The notes under the pieces are model-generated. The model saw only the letters and a list, made by a program, of their open reading frames with translations. It did no database searches and had not been told where the DNA came from. From the NCBI RefSeq assembly GCF_033343995.1, contig NZ_CP137573.1, forward strand, positions 7,287,001 through 7,351,000: 64,000 nucleotides of DNA, in the 5' to 3' direction. This document shows positions 52,475-60,962 of the stretch, in pieces. The position numbers and the translations under genes were made by a program. This stretch comes from Streptomyces sp. HUAS YS2 (GTDB lineage: Bacteria; Actinomycetota; Actinomycetes; Streptomycetales; Streptomycetaceae). Position 1 is the stretch's first letter; every line of letters begins with the position of its first letter.

Positions 52475-54048
52475 CCCGCAGCGCCCGCCCCGTCGAGTCG
52501 AGCCCGGTCGGGCCGAGCCCCGTCGGGCGGCGCCCCATCCAGCGACGCCCCAGCCACGGGCGCCCCAGCCACGGGCGCCCCGCCGACCGGCGCCCCAGCC
52601 ACCGGCGCCCTGTCCAGCAGCTTCTCCACCGCCGTGCGGAACCGGCCGCGGCGCTCCGCCGCCTCCGCGGCCGTGATGCGCGGCTCGTACACCGCCGAAG
52701 GGCCGATCCGCGGGACGGCGTCGGCCGTCCTGAGCCCGGGGTCGAGCCCCATCTGGGCAGCCGCTGCCACGCCGAGCGCCGTCACGTCGGGCAACGCCGA
52801 GACTTCGACGGGGAGTTGGAGGAGATCGGCCTGGGTCTGCATCAGCAACGCCGAACGGGTCAGACCGCCGTCGGCCCGGAGCACCTCCAGCGGTCGGCCG
52901 AGGTCCCCGGCCGCCGCGTCGGCCAGTTCGGCGACCTGGGCGGCGAGTCCCTCGCACAGGGCCCGGACCAGATGTCCCGGTCCGGTGTCCAGGCCGAGAC
53001 CGGTGAGCGAGCCGCGCAGATCGCCGCGCCACCACGGCGCGGCGAGTCCGGCCAGCGCCGGAACGAAGGTGACGCCCCCGGAGTCCGGCACCGATTCGCC
53101 CACGACGTCCAGGTCCGCGGCGCCGCCCGGCAGCACACCCAGGTCGGTCAGCCAGCGCACCGCGGACGCCGCCGTGTACACCTGGCCGTCCAGGCAGTAG
53201 CTGGTCCGCCCACCGAGCCGCCAGGCGACACAGCTGACCAGCCCGGAGGTGCTGCGGCGGGGGAGCGGGCCGGTCTGCGCGAGCAGGAACGCCCCCGTGC
53301 CGTACGTGCACTTCGCGGTTCCGGGCTCGGTGACGCGCTGGGCCAGCAGCGCGGCCTGCTGGTCGACGAGCAGCCCGGTGAGCGGCAACGGCGGGCCGAA
53401 CGCGGTCGTCGTGCCGACCGGGGCGTCCGCGTCGACGATCAGGGGCAGCCGCTCGCCGAGCAGACCGAACACGTCCAGCGCGGCGTCGGACCACGAGAGC
53501 GAGTCGAGGTCGAGGAGTTGGGTGCGTCCGGCGGTCGAGGCATCGGTGACGAACGCGCCGGTGAGCCGGTGCACCAGCCAGGCATCGGTGGTCGTGACCA
53601 CACCCTCGCGGGTCAGGTGGCGACGGATCCAGGCCATCTTCGGTGCGGCGAAGTACGGGTCGAGCGGCAGCCCGGTCAGCTTGAGCAACTCCTCGCTGTA
53701 CTCGGCGAGTTCGGCGCACAGCGGCTCGGCCCTGCGGTCCTGCCACACGAGCGCGTCGGTCAGCGGCTCGCCGGTGGCCGGGTCCCAGGCGAGCACCGTC
53801 TCGCCCTGGTTGGCCAGCCCGACGGCGGCCACGGAGCCGGCCGCGGCACCGGCGTCGGCAAGCGCCGCGCGTCCCGCCGCGACGACGGACTCGTGAAGTT
53901 CACGCGGGTCGGCCTCGACCCGTCCGCCCGGCAGGTACCGGGGGCGAACCGCCGCGGAACCCGTGCCGAGGACGCCCCGCTCCGGGCAGACCACGAGGGC
54001 CTTCGTCCCCGACGTGCCCTGGTCGACGGCGAGCACCGCAGGGGTCAT
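52471..54048 (-). CDS. FGGY-family carbohydrate kinase (glycerol-kinase-like)
   Basis: A 525-residue sugar kinase. The first ATPase strand is VLAVDQGTSGTKALVV. GLANQGETVLAWDPATGEPL, WQDRR and YGTGAFLLAQTG are family signatures, and LRADGGLTRSALLMQTQADLL is the C-terminal ADP-binding region. Order and length suit glycerol kinase or a close polyol kinase. The last 45 residues are a Pro/Ala/Gly repeat (APVAG) produced by a 15-bp tandem repeat and are probably a neutral tail. It is the first gene of an operon with two FAD oxidoreductases, all linked by ATGA overlaps. This fits phosphorylation followed by dehydrogenation of a polyol. Confidence 0.9.
   Translation of the reverse strand: MTPAVLAVDQGTSGTKALVVCPERGVLGTGSAAVRPRYLPGGRVEADPRELHESVVAAGRAALADAGAAAGSVAAVGLANQGETVLAWDPATGEPLTDALVWQDRRAEPLCAELAEYSEELLKLTGLPLDPYFAAPKMAWIRRHLTREGVVTTTDAWLVHRLTGAFVTDASTAGRTQLLDLDSLSWSDAALDVFGLLGERLPLIVDADAPVGTTTAFGPPLPLTGLLVDQQAALLAQRVTEPGTAKCTYGTGAFLLAQTGPLPRRSTSGLVSCVAWRLGGRTSYCLDGQVYTAASAVRWLTDLGVLPGGAADLDVVGESVPDSGGVTFVPALAGLAAPWWRGDLRGSLTGLGLDTGPGHLVRALCEGLAAQVAELADAAAGDLGRPLEVLRADGGLTRSALLMQTQADLLQLPVEVSALPDVTALGVAAAAQMGLDPGLRTADAVPRIGPSAVYEPRITAAEAAERRGRFRTAVEKLLDRAPVAGAPVGGAPVAGAPVAGASLDGAPPDGARPDRARLDGAGAAG
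52531..52605. repeat. 15-bp tandem repeat inside the kinase C-terminus
   Basis: Five consecutive 15-bp units based on CGCCCCAGCCACGGG. Two units are identical and three are diverged. They encode the GAPVA repeats at the C-terminus of the kinase. The in-frame unit length means copy-number change would not break the reading frame. Confidence 0.85.
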
Positions 54049-54249
54049 CGCGCCACTCCGCCCACCGCGCCGCTCCGTCCTCGGATCCTTGATCGCAGGG
54101 TGGAAGCCTGGACCAGTCGGCGGGTGGAGTCAAGCGTTCCCCAGGGTTCACGAAACCCCGCTTTCACTGCTGACTTCAGGTCAAAAAACGTTGCTGGCCG
54201 AATAGTTGCGGCGCACGGATCGACTGGATGCGAATCCTCCAGCGACGCC

Positions 54250-54255
54250 TATAGT
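54250..54255 (+). promoter_or_regulatory. Candidate -10 element for the TTA leader/unknown gene transcript
   Basis: TATAGT at 54250-54255 is an excellent -10 match, 69 bases before the leader ORF start. No good -35 is visible at 16-18 bases. The region between this gene and the divergent kinase (54049-54356) also contains the only A-run (AAAAAA near 54183) and a short GGGTT/AACCC hairpin. Confidence 0.4.
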
Positions 54256-54318
54256 GATCGCCGATCGACGGCAGGGCGGCCCGGGGGAGACCGTCCCCTT
54301 CCCGCGTCCCGAGGAACC

Positions 54319-54360
54319 ATGATCCCGAGCCCGTTACCGCACCCACGCCCCGCCGTATGA
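54319..54360 (+). CDS. 13-codon leader ORF with a TTA codon, coupled to the next gene
   Basis: ATG 54319 follows CGAGGAACC and reads MIPSPLPHPRPAV, stopping at TGA 54358-54360. The stop overlaps the ATG of the next gene (ATGA). Codon 6 is TTA (54334-54336), the rare leucine codon read by bldA tRNA. Ribosome stalling or failure here would reduce coupled translation downstream. The peptide is Pro-rich. It was noticed from the ribosome site and overlap; translation is not proven. Confidence 0.45.
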   Translation: MIPSPLPHPRPAV

Positions 54361-55334
54361 CCCGCGGCCACGGCTTCCGGCCGGTGTACCACCCGGCGGG
54401 CCACGACAACGCCCTGCGCGTGGCGGTCCAGGACCTGCGCTCCGGCCGCTGGGTGTCGATGGCCCGATTACTCGACGGCACGTCCGGCTGGTGCGCGTGG
54501 ACGCGGCGCACCCAGGTGCTGGCCGCCGTCGCCGCGGGTTCGGACGTCGTACGGGTCTGGCGGTCCGAGGAGCCGGAGAGCGTCGCCGCGCTCGTCATGC
54601 ACACCCGGGTCGCCGTGGAGCGGGCATTACGCGCCCACCGCTCCGGCCACCCCCGCGCCGAGGATCTCCGCCAGGACGCCAGGGCCGGCTGCCTCACCGC
54701 GGCCGCCACCGTCCCTGCCGACCCCGTTCCCTGGATCTGCCTGCTCGCCCTCGCCGCGCTCGACGGCGACGGACACGGGGAGAACCGGCAGCAGCCCCCG
54801 GCCCCGATGCTCCCGCCCGGTCCCTGGGGCCTGCTGGCCGAGGCCGCCCGGCGCGACCCGCACAACCGCGAGGCCCACCACCGGATGCTCCAGTACCTCT
54901 ACGCGCGCAGCGGCGAGGGACCGGCCTCCGAGGCGCTCGCCTACGCCCATTGGGCGGCCGACGCGGCCCCGGTCGGCTCGGCTCTGCACGCCCTGCCGCT
55001 CTACGCGCGGGTGGAGCGCTACCGGCGTGAGCGCGGCCACGAGCAGGCACTCGACCTGTACTGGGTGGCCGAGGACTCGATCCGGGACGCGTGCCGCGCC
55101 CTCGACTCCTGGTTCCTGTTCTGCGACACCGACGAGGCGTCCCTGCTCGATCTCAACCACCTGGCGCACGCCCTGTGGGGCGCGATCCGCTTCGACGACG
55201 CGGCCCGCGTGTTCACCGCGCTCGGCCCGTACTGCACGACGCTGCCCTGGGCCCACCGGACCGAGGACCCCGGCGACGCCGCGCTCGCCGAGGAGGTCTT
55301 CCGCGCCGCCCGCGCCCGCTGCCTCGGCCCCTGA
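54357..55334 (+). CDS. Unknown soluble protein with two TTA codons
   Basis: A 325-residue, largely helical protein without a signal peptide or membrane segment. A helix-rich, TPR-like stretch (LAEAARRDPHNREAHHRMLQYLYAR, then ALAYAHWAADAAPVG) and several conserved-looking Trp/Tyr/Cys positions (WFLFCDTDEASLLDLNHLAHALWGAIRFDD) suggest a helical-repeat fold, but I recognise no named family. Two in-frame TTA codons occur, at 54468-54470 and 54627-54629. This is highly unusual and makes expression strictly dependent on bldA. It diverges from the kinase/FAD operon. It may act late in development. Confidence 0.75.
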   Translation: MTRGHGFRPVYHPAGHDNALRVAVQDLRSGRWVSMARLLDGTSGWCAWTRRTQVLAAVAAGSDVVRVWRSEEPESVAALVMHTRVAVERALRAHRSGHPRAEDLRQDARAGCLTAAATVPADPVPWICLLALAALDGDGHGENRQQPPAPMLPPGPWGLLAEAARRDPHNREAHHRMLQYLYARSGEGPASEALAYAHWAADAAPVGSALHALPLYARVERYRRERGHEQALDLYWVAEDSIRDACRALDSWFLFCDTDEASLLDLNHLAHALWGAIRFDDAARVFTALGPYCTTLPWAHRTEDPGDAALAEEVFRAARARCLGP

Positions 55335-55350
55335 CATCGCATCAGTCCAT

Positions 55351-55406
55351 CCCCTTCCTTCAGCCCCCTTCCTTCAGCCCCCTTCCTTCAGCCCCCTTCC
55401 TTCAGC
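55351..55406. repeat. Four perfect 14-bp tandem repeats, followed by diverged copies
   Basis: The unit CCCCTTCCTTCAGC is present four times without mismatch at 55351-55406. Decaying versions containing CCCCTCAGC continue to about 55460. It lies between the unknown TTA gene and the APC permease, on a strand with almost no G. It could act as a polypyrimidine-rich untranslated region or as a variable-number locus. Confidence 0.9.
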
Positions 55407-55511
55407 GCCCGCCCCTCAGCCCGTTCCCGTCCATCAGCCCCCGCCCCTCAGCCCGTCCCCGTCCTTCCCCCGCCCTCTCCCCGTCCCGCTCACCCACCCG
55501 GAGGCACCGGC

Positions 55512-57044
55512 ATGTCCCGCACCACCCGCGTCGCTTCACCGCGTGAAGCGGAGCAGCCGCCCCAGGACGAGGAGTCACGGCTGCGGGAACTCGGCTACCG
55601 GCCGGTGCTCGCACACCGCATGGGCGGCTTCGGCAACTTCGCCATCAGCTTCTCCGCCATCTCGGTCCTGTCCGGTTGCATGACCCTGTACGGCTTCGGC
55701 ATGGGCTCGGGCGGTCCGGCGGTGATGATGTGGGGCTGGACAGGCGTCGGCGTGTTCGTGTTGTGCGTGGCGCTGGCCCTGGCCGAGCTGACGAGCGCGT
55801 ACCCCACGTCCGGCGCGCTCTCCCACATGGCCGACCGGCTGGGCGGGCGCCGCTGGGGCTGGTACACCGGCTGGCTGAACCTGCTCGGCCTGCTCGGCGC
55901 GATCGCCGGCGTCGACTACGGTGCCGCACTCTTCACCGGGGCTTTCCTGAAGCTCCAGTGGAACATCACGCCGACACCCGTGACCACCTTCCTGATCTTC
56001 CTGGGCATCCTGTTGCTGCACGCGCTGCTGAACCTCTTCGGGGTCCGCCTCGTCGGCGTGCTCAACTCGATCAGCGTGTGGTGGCACCTGGCCGGAGTGG
56101 CGGCCGTCGTCGGAGCGCTGGCGATCGTTCCGGACCGTCACCGGTCGCCGGGCTTCGTCTTCACCGAGTTCGTCGACGAGACCGGCTGGGCCAACCCGTT
56201 CTACGTCGCCGCCGTCGGCCTGCTGCTCGCCCAGTACACCCTCTCCGGGTACGACGCCTCCGCCCACTTCTCCGAGGAGACGTCGAACGCCTCGGTCAGC
56301 GCGGCGAAGGGCATCGTTCGGGCCGTCTGGGCCTCCTGGATCGCCGGGTTCCTGCTGCTCGCCGGGCTCACCTTCGCCATTCAGGACTACGCGGGCACGA
56401 CGGGCACGGCGACCGGTGTCCCGCCCGCGCAGATCTTCCTCGACGCGTTGGGTGCGGACGGGGCGGCCGTGCTGCTGCTCGTCGTGATCGTGGCCCAGCT
56501 CTTCTGCGGCAACGCGGAGGTGGCCGCGGCGAGCCGGATGGTGTTCGCGTTCAGCCGCGACAACGCCCTGCCCGGTTCGACGCTCTGGCGGAAGGTCAGC
56601 AGCCGGTCGCAGACGCCTGTCCCGGCGGTGTGGCTGTGCGTCGTGGTGGCCGCCGTCCTCGCCCTGCCATCGCTGCACTCGGCCACCGCGTACGGCGCGG
56701 TGGCGGCCGTCAGCGTCATCGGGATCATGCCCTCGTACGCCATCCCGGTCTACCTGAGGCTGCGGGCGGGCAAGCGGTTCGTGCCTGGCCCGTGGAGCCT
56801 GGGCCGGTGGAGTCGGCCGATCGGCTGGATCGCGGTGGTTTGGGTGGCCTGCGTGACGGTGCTGTTCTGCCTGCCGCAGCGGTCTCCGGTGACGGTCGAC
56901 TCGATGAACTACGCGGTCATCGCGCTCGCGGTGGTCCTGCTCCTGGCCACCGTGTGGTGGTACGTGGCCCGCCGGTCGTACGGGACGCCGTCCTCGTACG
57001 GGACCGCCCGTGAGGAGGCCGAGATCGCGGAGGGCATCGTCTAG
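55512..57044 (+). CDS. APC-family amino-acid permease
   Basis: A 510-residue permease with GGAGG 7 bases before ATG 55512 and about 12 transmembrane helices. The first helix region (GGFGNFAISFSAISVLSGCMTLYGFGMGSGGPAVMMWGW), YTLSGYDASAHFSEETSNAS and SRMVFAFSRDNALPGS are typical of the eukaryote-like GABA/amino-acid transporter branch (GabP/BAT1-like). It imports amino acids, probably GABA or choline-like amines, by proton or sodium symport. It is convergent with a GntR regulator gene. The 14-bp repeat tract lies directly upstream and may contain its promoter. Confidence 0.9.
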   Translation: MSRTTRVASPREAEQPPQDEESRLRELGYRPVLAHRMGGFGNFAISFSAISVLSGCMTLYGFGMGSGGPAVMMWGWTGVGVFVLCVALALAELTSAYPTSGALSHMADRLGGRRWGWYTGWLNLLGLLGAIAGVDYGAALFTGAFLKLQWNITPTPVTTFLIFLGILLLHALLNLFGVRLVGVLNSISVWWHLAGVAAVVGALAIVPDRHRSPGFVFTEFVDETGWANPFYVAAVGLLLAQYTLSGYDASAHFSEETSNASVSAAKGIVRAVWASWIAGFLLLAGLTFAIQDYAGTTGTATGVPPAQIFLDALGADGAAVLLLVVIVAQLFCGNAEVAAASRMVFAFSRDNALPGSTLWRKVSSRSQTPVPAVWLCVVVAAVLALPSLHSATAYGAVAAVSVIGIMPSYAIPVYLRLRAGKRFVPGPWSLGRWSRPIGWIAVVWVACVTVLFCLPQRSPVTVDSMNYAVIALAVVLLLATVWWYVARRSYGTPSSYGTAREEAEIAEGIV

Positions 57045-57144
57045 GTGGATCGCGGCGGTCCGCCCGCGGGCGCGCGGATCCTGTGCTGCGCGCCGTGCCG
57101 GTGGCGGCCGGCTCCGGCGTTCCGCCCGGGTCATGGCAGTGCTG

Positions 57145-57921
57145 TCAGCTGCCGAACTCGTAGGTCAGCGACGTCCCTTGGCCGAGGAAGTCGATGTCCG
57201 TGATCTCCAGTGGCTGACCGTGCTGGTCGTTCACCACCCGGTGGACGACCAGCCGGGCCGGTCCGGCGGCCGAGCCGTCGCCGCGGGGGCTCTGCCGGGT
57301 GACGCCGACGGACTCGCGGTGGGTCACCCGCAGCCCTGCCAGGTGCATCCAGTGGTAGAGCAGCCGCAGGTCCGGCTGCTGCCGGTCGTTCGCGACCCGC
57401 CGGTGCCGGGCGACTCGCCGGTAGTGGGCGAGCTGCGGGATCCGGACCAGCGCGTGGCGCGAGAACCGCGACTCGGCCCGCTGCACGGTCGAGCCGTCGG
57501 CCGTCAGGACGACCTGCCGGTGGACGAGGGTCGGTTCGCCCGGCATGAGCGCGAGCGGTGCGGCGAGCGCGGCCGGTGGCGGCTCCCACGAGAGCGCGGC
57601 CCGTACGACCGCCCCGGTGGTCTCCGCACCACCGGGAAACGCCTGCCGGGAGGCGCGCAACACGGGCCGCCGGTCGGTGAGTTCGTCGGGCACGGCGAAG
57701 GTGCCGCGTCGGTCGGTCGCCACCCGCCCTTCCTCGCGCAGCAGTTGGAGGGCGCTGCGGACGGTCTGGCGGTTGACTCCGTGGCGCCGGGCGAGTTCGC
57801 GCTCCGGCGGCAGCCGGACACCGGGCGCGAGTCGACCCAGCGCGAGGTCGTTCCGCAGAGCGGCGGCGACCCGGAGGTAGAGCGGCGTCGCCGCGGACCC
57901 GTCGGATGCGGGATCGGTCAT
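57145..57921 (-). CDS. GntR/HutC-family transcriptional regulator
   Basis: A 258-residue protein from ATG 57921 behind AGAGAGG. The winged helix-turn-helix is PLYLRVAAALRNDLALGRL, then LPPERELARRHGVNRQTVRSALQLLREEGRVATDRRGTFAV (residues about 12-75). The C-terminal domain (about 95-258) has the UTRA ligand-binding fold of the HutC/FarR subfamily. Such repressors bind palindromes of the GGTCTAGACC type and release on binding a metabolite. A near-perfect palindrome of this type lies 62 bases upstream, between this gene and the divergent DUF2252 gene. It is convergent with the amino-acid permease, which may be one of its targets. Confidence 0.92.
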   Translation of the reverse strand: MTDPASDGSAATPLYLRVAAALRNDLALGRLAPGVRLPPERELARRHGVNRQTVRSALQLLREEGRVATDRRGTFAVPDELTDRRPVLRASRQAFPGGAETTGAVVRAALSWEPPPAALAAPLALMPGEPTLVHRQVVLTADGSTVQRAESRFSRHALVRIPQLAHYRRVARHRRVANDRQQPDLRLLYHWMHLAGLRVTHRESVGVTRQSPRGDGSAAGPARLVVHRVVNDQHGQPLEITDIDFLGQGTSLTYEFGS

Positions 57922-57982
57922 GTCGAGCCTCTCTCTTCGCGCAGCGTGACTGCACAGACCGTATGGGTGATCACGTTCTATC

Positions 57983-57998
57983 ATTGGTCTAAACCAAT
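57983..57998. promoter_or_regulatory. GntR-type operator palindrome
   Basis: ATTGGTCTAAACCAAT has perfect 6-bp arms (ATTGGT/ACCAAT) and closely follows the HutC/DasR consensus TGGTCTAGACCA. It overlaps probable -35/-10 elements of the GntR gene, so autoregulation is likely. It is also 179 bases upstream of the DUF2252 start. Confidence 0.7.
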
Positions 57999-58176
57999 AG
58001 GGAAGTCGATCCCGGGAGCTTGGCCGAAAGGGGCAGCCCGCTGCGACCCGTCCCCTCGGGATGCGGGCCCGCGCCCCCGGCTCTTAACTGTGTGAGACGG
58101 CTCGGCAGTACCTGTCGGCAGCGCATGCCGGCAGGACGGTGGCGCCGGGCACGGCGCGAGAGGCGGGTGAGGCCGG

Positions 58177-59517
58177 ATGACGACTCCGTCCGAGCGGGCC
58201 GCGCGGGGCAAGGCGGTCCGCAAGAGGGTCCCCCGTGCCGCGCACGGCCGATGGATACCCGCTTCCCTCCGCCCGGACCCCCTGTCGGTCCTGGAGCGGG
58301 AGGCCGTGGACCGACTGCCCGACCTCCTGCCGCTCCGCTACGGCCGGATGGCCGTCTCGCCGTTCGCCTTCCTGCGCGGCGCGGCCTCGGTCATGGCCGC
58401 CGACCTCTCGGCCCAGCGCCACACGGGACTCACTGTCCAGCTCTGCGGCGATGCCCACCTGCTGAACTTCGGCGTCTTCGCGTCACCCGAACGGGCGCTC
58501 CTCTTCGACGTCAACGACTTCGACGAGACGCTGCCCGGCCCCTTCGAATGGGACGTCAAGCGGCTCGCCGCGAGCGTCGCCGTCGCCGCGCTGCAGAACG
58601 GCGGCACCAAGGCCAAGGCCCACCGCGCGGCCCTGGTCTCCGCCACCGCGTACCGCGAGGCGATGCGGAGCCTGGCCGAGCTCGGCGAACTCGCCGTCTG
58701 GTACGAGAAGGTCGAGGCGCAGGACCTGATCGACGCGGTCCGCGGCAGCCGGCGCGCCCGGGTGGCGGCCGGACTGGCGCACGCCCGCCGCCGTACGAGC
58801 CTCCAGGCGCTGCGCAAGCTGACCGAGGAGACGCCGGAGGGAGGCAGGCGGATCGTCGAGGACCCGCCGCTGCTCGTACGGGTCGGCGAACTCGACCGGA
58901 CGACGCTCGGCAAGATCTTCAGCGACTACCGCAGCTCCCTGGCGGAGGAGCGGCGGCTGCTCCTGGACCGCTACCGGTACGTGGACGCCGCCCGCAAGGT
59001 CGTCGGCGTCGGCAGCGTCGGCACCCGCTGCTTCGTCCTGCTCCTGGAAGGCCGGGACGTCGGCGATCCGCTGATGCTGCAGATCAAGGAGGCCGGAAAG
59101 TCCGTCCTGGAGGAGTACCTCCAGCCGAGCGCGTACCAGCACCAGGGCCACCGCGTGGTCGCCGGGCAACGCCTCATGCAGGCGGCGGGCGACATCTTCC
59201 TCGGCTGGATGACCGGACCAGAGCGACGGCACTTCTACTGGCGGCAGCTGCGCGACATGAAGGGATCGGCGGAGGTCGAGACCATGTCGGCGTCCATGCT
59301 GCGCGACTACGCGGCGCTGTGCGGCCGCACCCTGGCCCGCGCGCACGCCCGGTCCGGCGACCGCATCGCGATCGCCGGATACCTGGGCACGTCCGACGTC
59401 TTCGACCGCGCCGTCGCCGAGTTCGCCATGCGCTACACGGCCCAGAACGCCGACGACTACGCGGCGCTCACCGCCGCGATCGCGGCGGGCGTGATCGCGG
59501 CGGCGCCGGGGGTGTGA
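58177..59517 (+). CDS. DUF2252 family protein
   Basis: A 446-residue soluble protein. The sequence QLCGDAHLLNFGVF, LLFDVNDFDETLPGPFEWDVKRLAASVAV and the later GIFxxDYRSSL-type and MTGPERRHFYWRQL segments are DUF2252 hallmarks. The GDAHxxNFG and DVNDFDE motifs resemble the catalytic HGDxxxxN and metal-binding Asp of aminoglycoside phosphotransferase-like kinases. A phosphotransferase role is a reasonable guess, but no substrate is known. The gene starts beyond the GntR palindrome and is convergent with an FAD oxidoreductase 19 bases away. Confidence 0.88.
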   Translation: MTTPSERAARGKAVRKRVPRAAHGRWIPASLRPDPLSVLEREAVDRLPDLLPLRYGRMAVSPFAFLRGAASVMAADLSAQRHTGLTVQLCGDAHLLNFGVFASPERALLFDVNDFDETLPGPFEWDVKRLAASVAVAALQNGGTKAKAHRAALVSATAYREAMRSLAELGELAVWYEKVEAQDLIDAVRGSRRARVAAGLAHARRRTSLQALRKLTEETPEGGRRIVEDPPLLVRVGELDRTTLGKIFSDYRSSLAEERRLLLDRYRYVDAARKVVGVGSVGTRCFVLLLEGRDVGDPLMLQIKEAGKSVLEEYLQPSAYQHQGHRVVAGQRLMQAAGDIFLGWMTGPERRHFYWRQLRDMKGSAEVETMSASMLRDYAALCGRTLARAHARSGDRIAIAGYLGTSDVFDRAVAEFAMRYTAQNADDYAALTAAIAAGVIAAAPGV

Positions 59518-59526
59518 ACAGCGCGG

Positions 59527-59549
59527 CCCGGAGGGGTTACTCCTCCGGG
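59527..59549. terminator. Hairpin between convergent DUF2252 and FAD oxidoreductase genes
   Basis: CCCGGAGG (59527-59534) and CCTCCGGG (59542-59549) form an 8-bp stem with a 7-base loop, starting 10 bases after the DUF2252 stop and overlapping the last codons of the opposing gene. Confidence 0.5.
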
Positions 59550-60937
59550 GCCTCGCGCCACATCGACGGCTCGCGGTGCCCCGGGAGCACCGGGCCGAGC
59601 ACGGCCCGGAAGACCTCCGGCGCGAACAGGGCCGTGACCGGCGCGCTCAGGGTCAGCACCTTGCGGAACGCGCCGCCGACGACCGGGTCGCCCATGTAGC
59701 GCTCCTGGACCCGGCCGAGGTACCAGGAGGCGGGCTTGTCCGCCGGCCGGTCGCCGAGGACGTTCCCCGTGACGCCCGGCATCTTCTTGTCGGCGCCGTT
59801 GGAGATGTCCCAGGCGAACTTCGAGGCGTCGAACAGGGCGCGCTGCACCCGGCGGGTCGACGGGGTCCGCTTGCGGTCGCCGAGCGCATCGCGCAGCGCG
59901 ACCGCGCTCAGCGCCGCGACGGCCATGCCCTGTCCGTAGATCGGGTTGAAGGTGGCCAGCGCGTCACCGGTGGCGAGGAAACCGGCGGGGCGGCGGCCAG
60001 GACGGTCGTACCGGCGGCGGACGTTGGCGGTCTTGCGGAACCCGAAGACCGGCGAATCGGGCTCGGCGCGGGCGAGCCACTCCGAAACGATCGGGTGCGG
60101 GAGCCGCTTCGCGTACTCCTCGAACCCGGCCTCGTCGGTCGGCGGCGCGTCGGCGCGGAGGCCGGACAGCGTCACCAGGTGGCGGCCCTCGCCGATGGGC
60201 AGCACGACACCGCCGTACACCTGCTCGGGGTTGGGGACCACGTAGTACCCGAGCGCATCCGTGCGCTCCGGCTCCTCCTCCGACCGGTAGACCCGCGTGG
60301 CGTACGCGAGCCCGGTGTCGAGGATCTCCTCGTGCGGGGCCTCCGCACCGATCCCGGCCAGCCAGTCGGGGGCCTTCGAGCCGCGCCCCGAGGCGTCCAC
60401 GACCAGGTCGGCCTCCAGCGTGCGAGTCTCCTTGTCCGACCCGGCGCCGCGCTCGCGCAGCAGCACGCCACGGACCCGCGAGGAGTCGCCGGCCAGCCCG
60501 ACCGCCTCGGTGCCCTCGACGCTCTCGATCCGCGGATCGGCGAGCACCCGGCGGCGCACCAGCCACTCCAGCTGTGGACGCGAGCCGGTGAAGAGGTGCG
60601 TCGTCGCCGGAGTGCGCCTGATCCAGCAGCCATTGGCCCACTGCACCAGATCCTGTGGCATGCCCACCTTCGGCGCGCCCAGCTCGGTCAACTCGTCGAG
60701 GAAGCCCGGCAGCAGCGACTCGAGCGCCTGCTGCCCGCCCTCCAGCAGGACATGGAGGTGCTTGCCCTGCGGGACGCCCGGGCGGGCCTCGGGCCCCTCC
60801 GGGAACCGGTCCCGCTCGACCACCGTCACCCGCTCCGCGTGCTCGGCGAGCACCCGCGCCGCCAGCAGCCCGGCGAGACTGCCCCCGATCACCACCGCAT
60901 GGCGCGTCCGACGTCCGTTCCCCAACTGGTCGGTCAT
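59537..60937 (-). CDS. FAD-dependent oxidoreductase/monooxygenase
   Basis: A 466-residue flavoprotein. The Rossmann motif is AVVIGGSLAGLLAARVLAEHAERVTVVERD, with GGSLAG in place of GxGxxG. It is followed by GVPQGKHLHVLLEGG and the GD motif FLATGDALATFNPIYGQGMAVA typical of the p-hydroxybenzoate hydroxylase/halogenase-like group. Enzymes with PQGxHxHxLL after the FAD motif often act on lipophilic or polyketide substrates or on geranylgeranyl chains. A 23-bp perfect palindrome lies 26 bases upstream of the start, so it is very probably repressor-controlled, but no regulator gene adjoins it. Confidence 0.87.
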   Translation of the reverse strand: MTDQLGNGRRTRHAVVIGGSLAGLLAARVLAEHAERVTVVERDRFPEGPEARPGVPQGKHLHVLLEGGQQALESLLPGFLDELTELGAPKVGMPQDLVQWANGCWIRRTPATTHLFTGSRPQLEWLVRRRVLADPRIESVEGTEAVGLAGDSSRVRGVLLRERGAGSDKETRTLEADLVVDASGRGSKAPDWLAGIGAEAPHEEILDTGLAYATRVYRSEEEPERTDALGYYVVPNPEQVYGGVVLPIGEGRHLVTLSGLRADAPPTDEAGFEEYAKRLPHPIVSEWLARAEPDSPVFGFRKTANVRRRYDRPGRRPAGFLATGDALATFNPIYGQGMAVAALSAVALRDALGDRKRTPSTRRVQRALFDASKFAWDISNGADKKMPGVTGNVLGDRPADKPASWYLGRVQERYMGDPVVGGAFRKVLTLSAPVTALFAPEVFRAVLGPVLPGHREPSMWREAPEE

Positions 60938-60962
60938 GCCCGCCCTTTCGTCTCGGTTTCCC

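Noticed and set aside
55335..55511. CRISPR-like array in the 14-bp repeat tract
   Set aside because: Repeats are contiguous without spacers and there are no cas genes.
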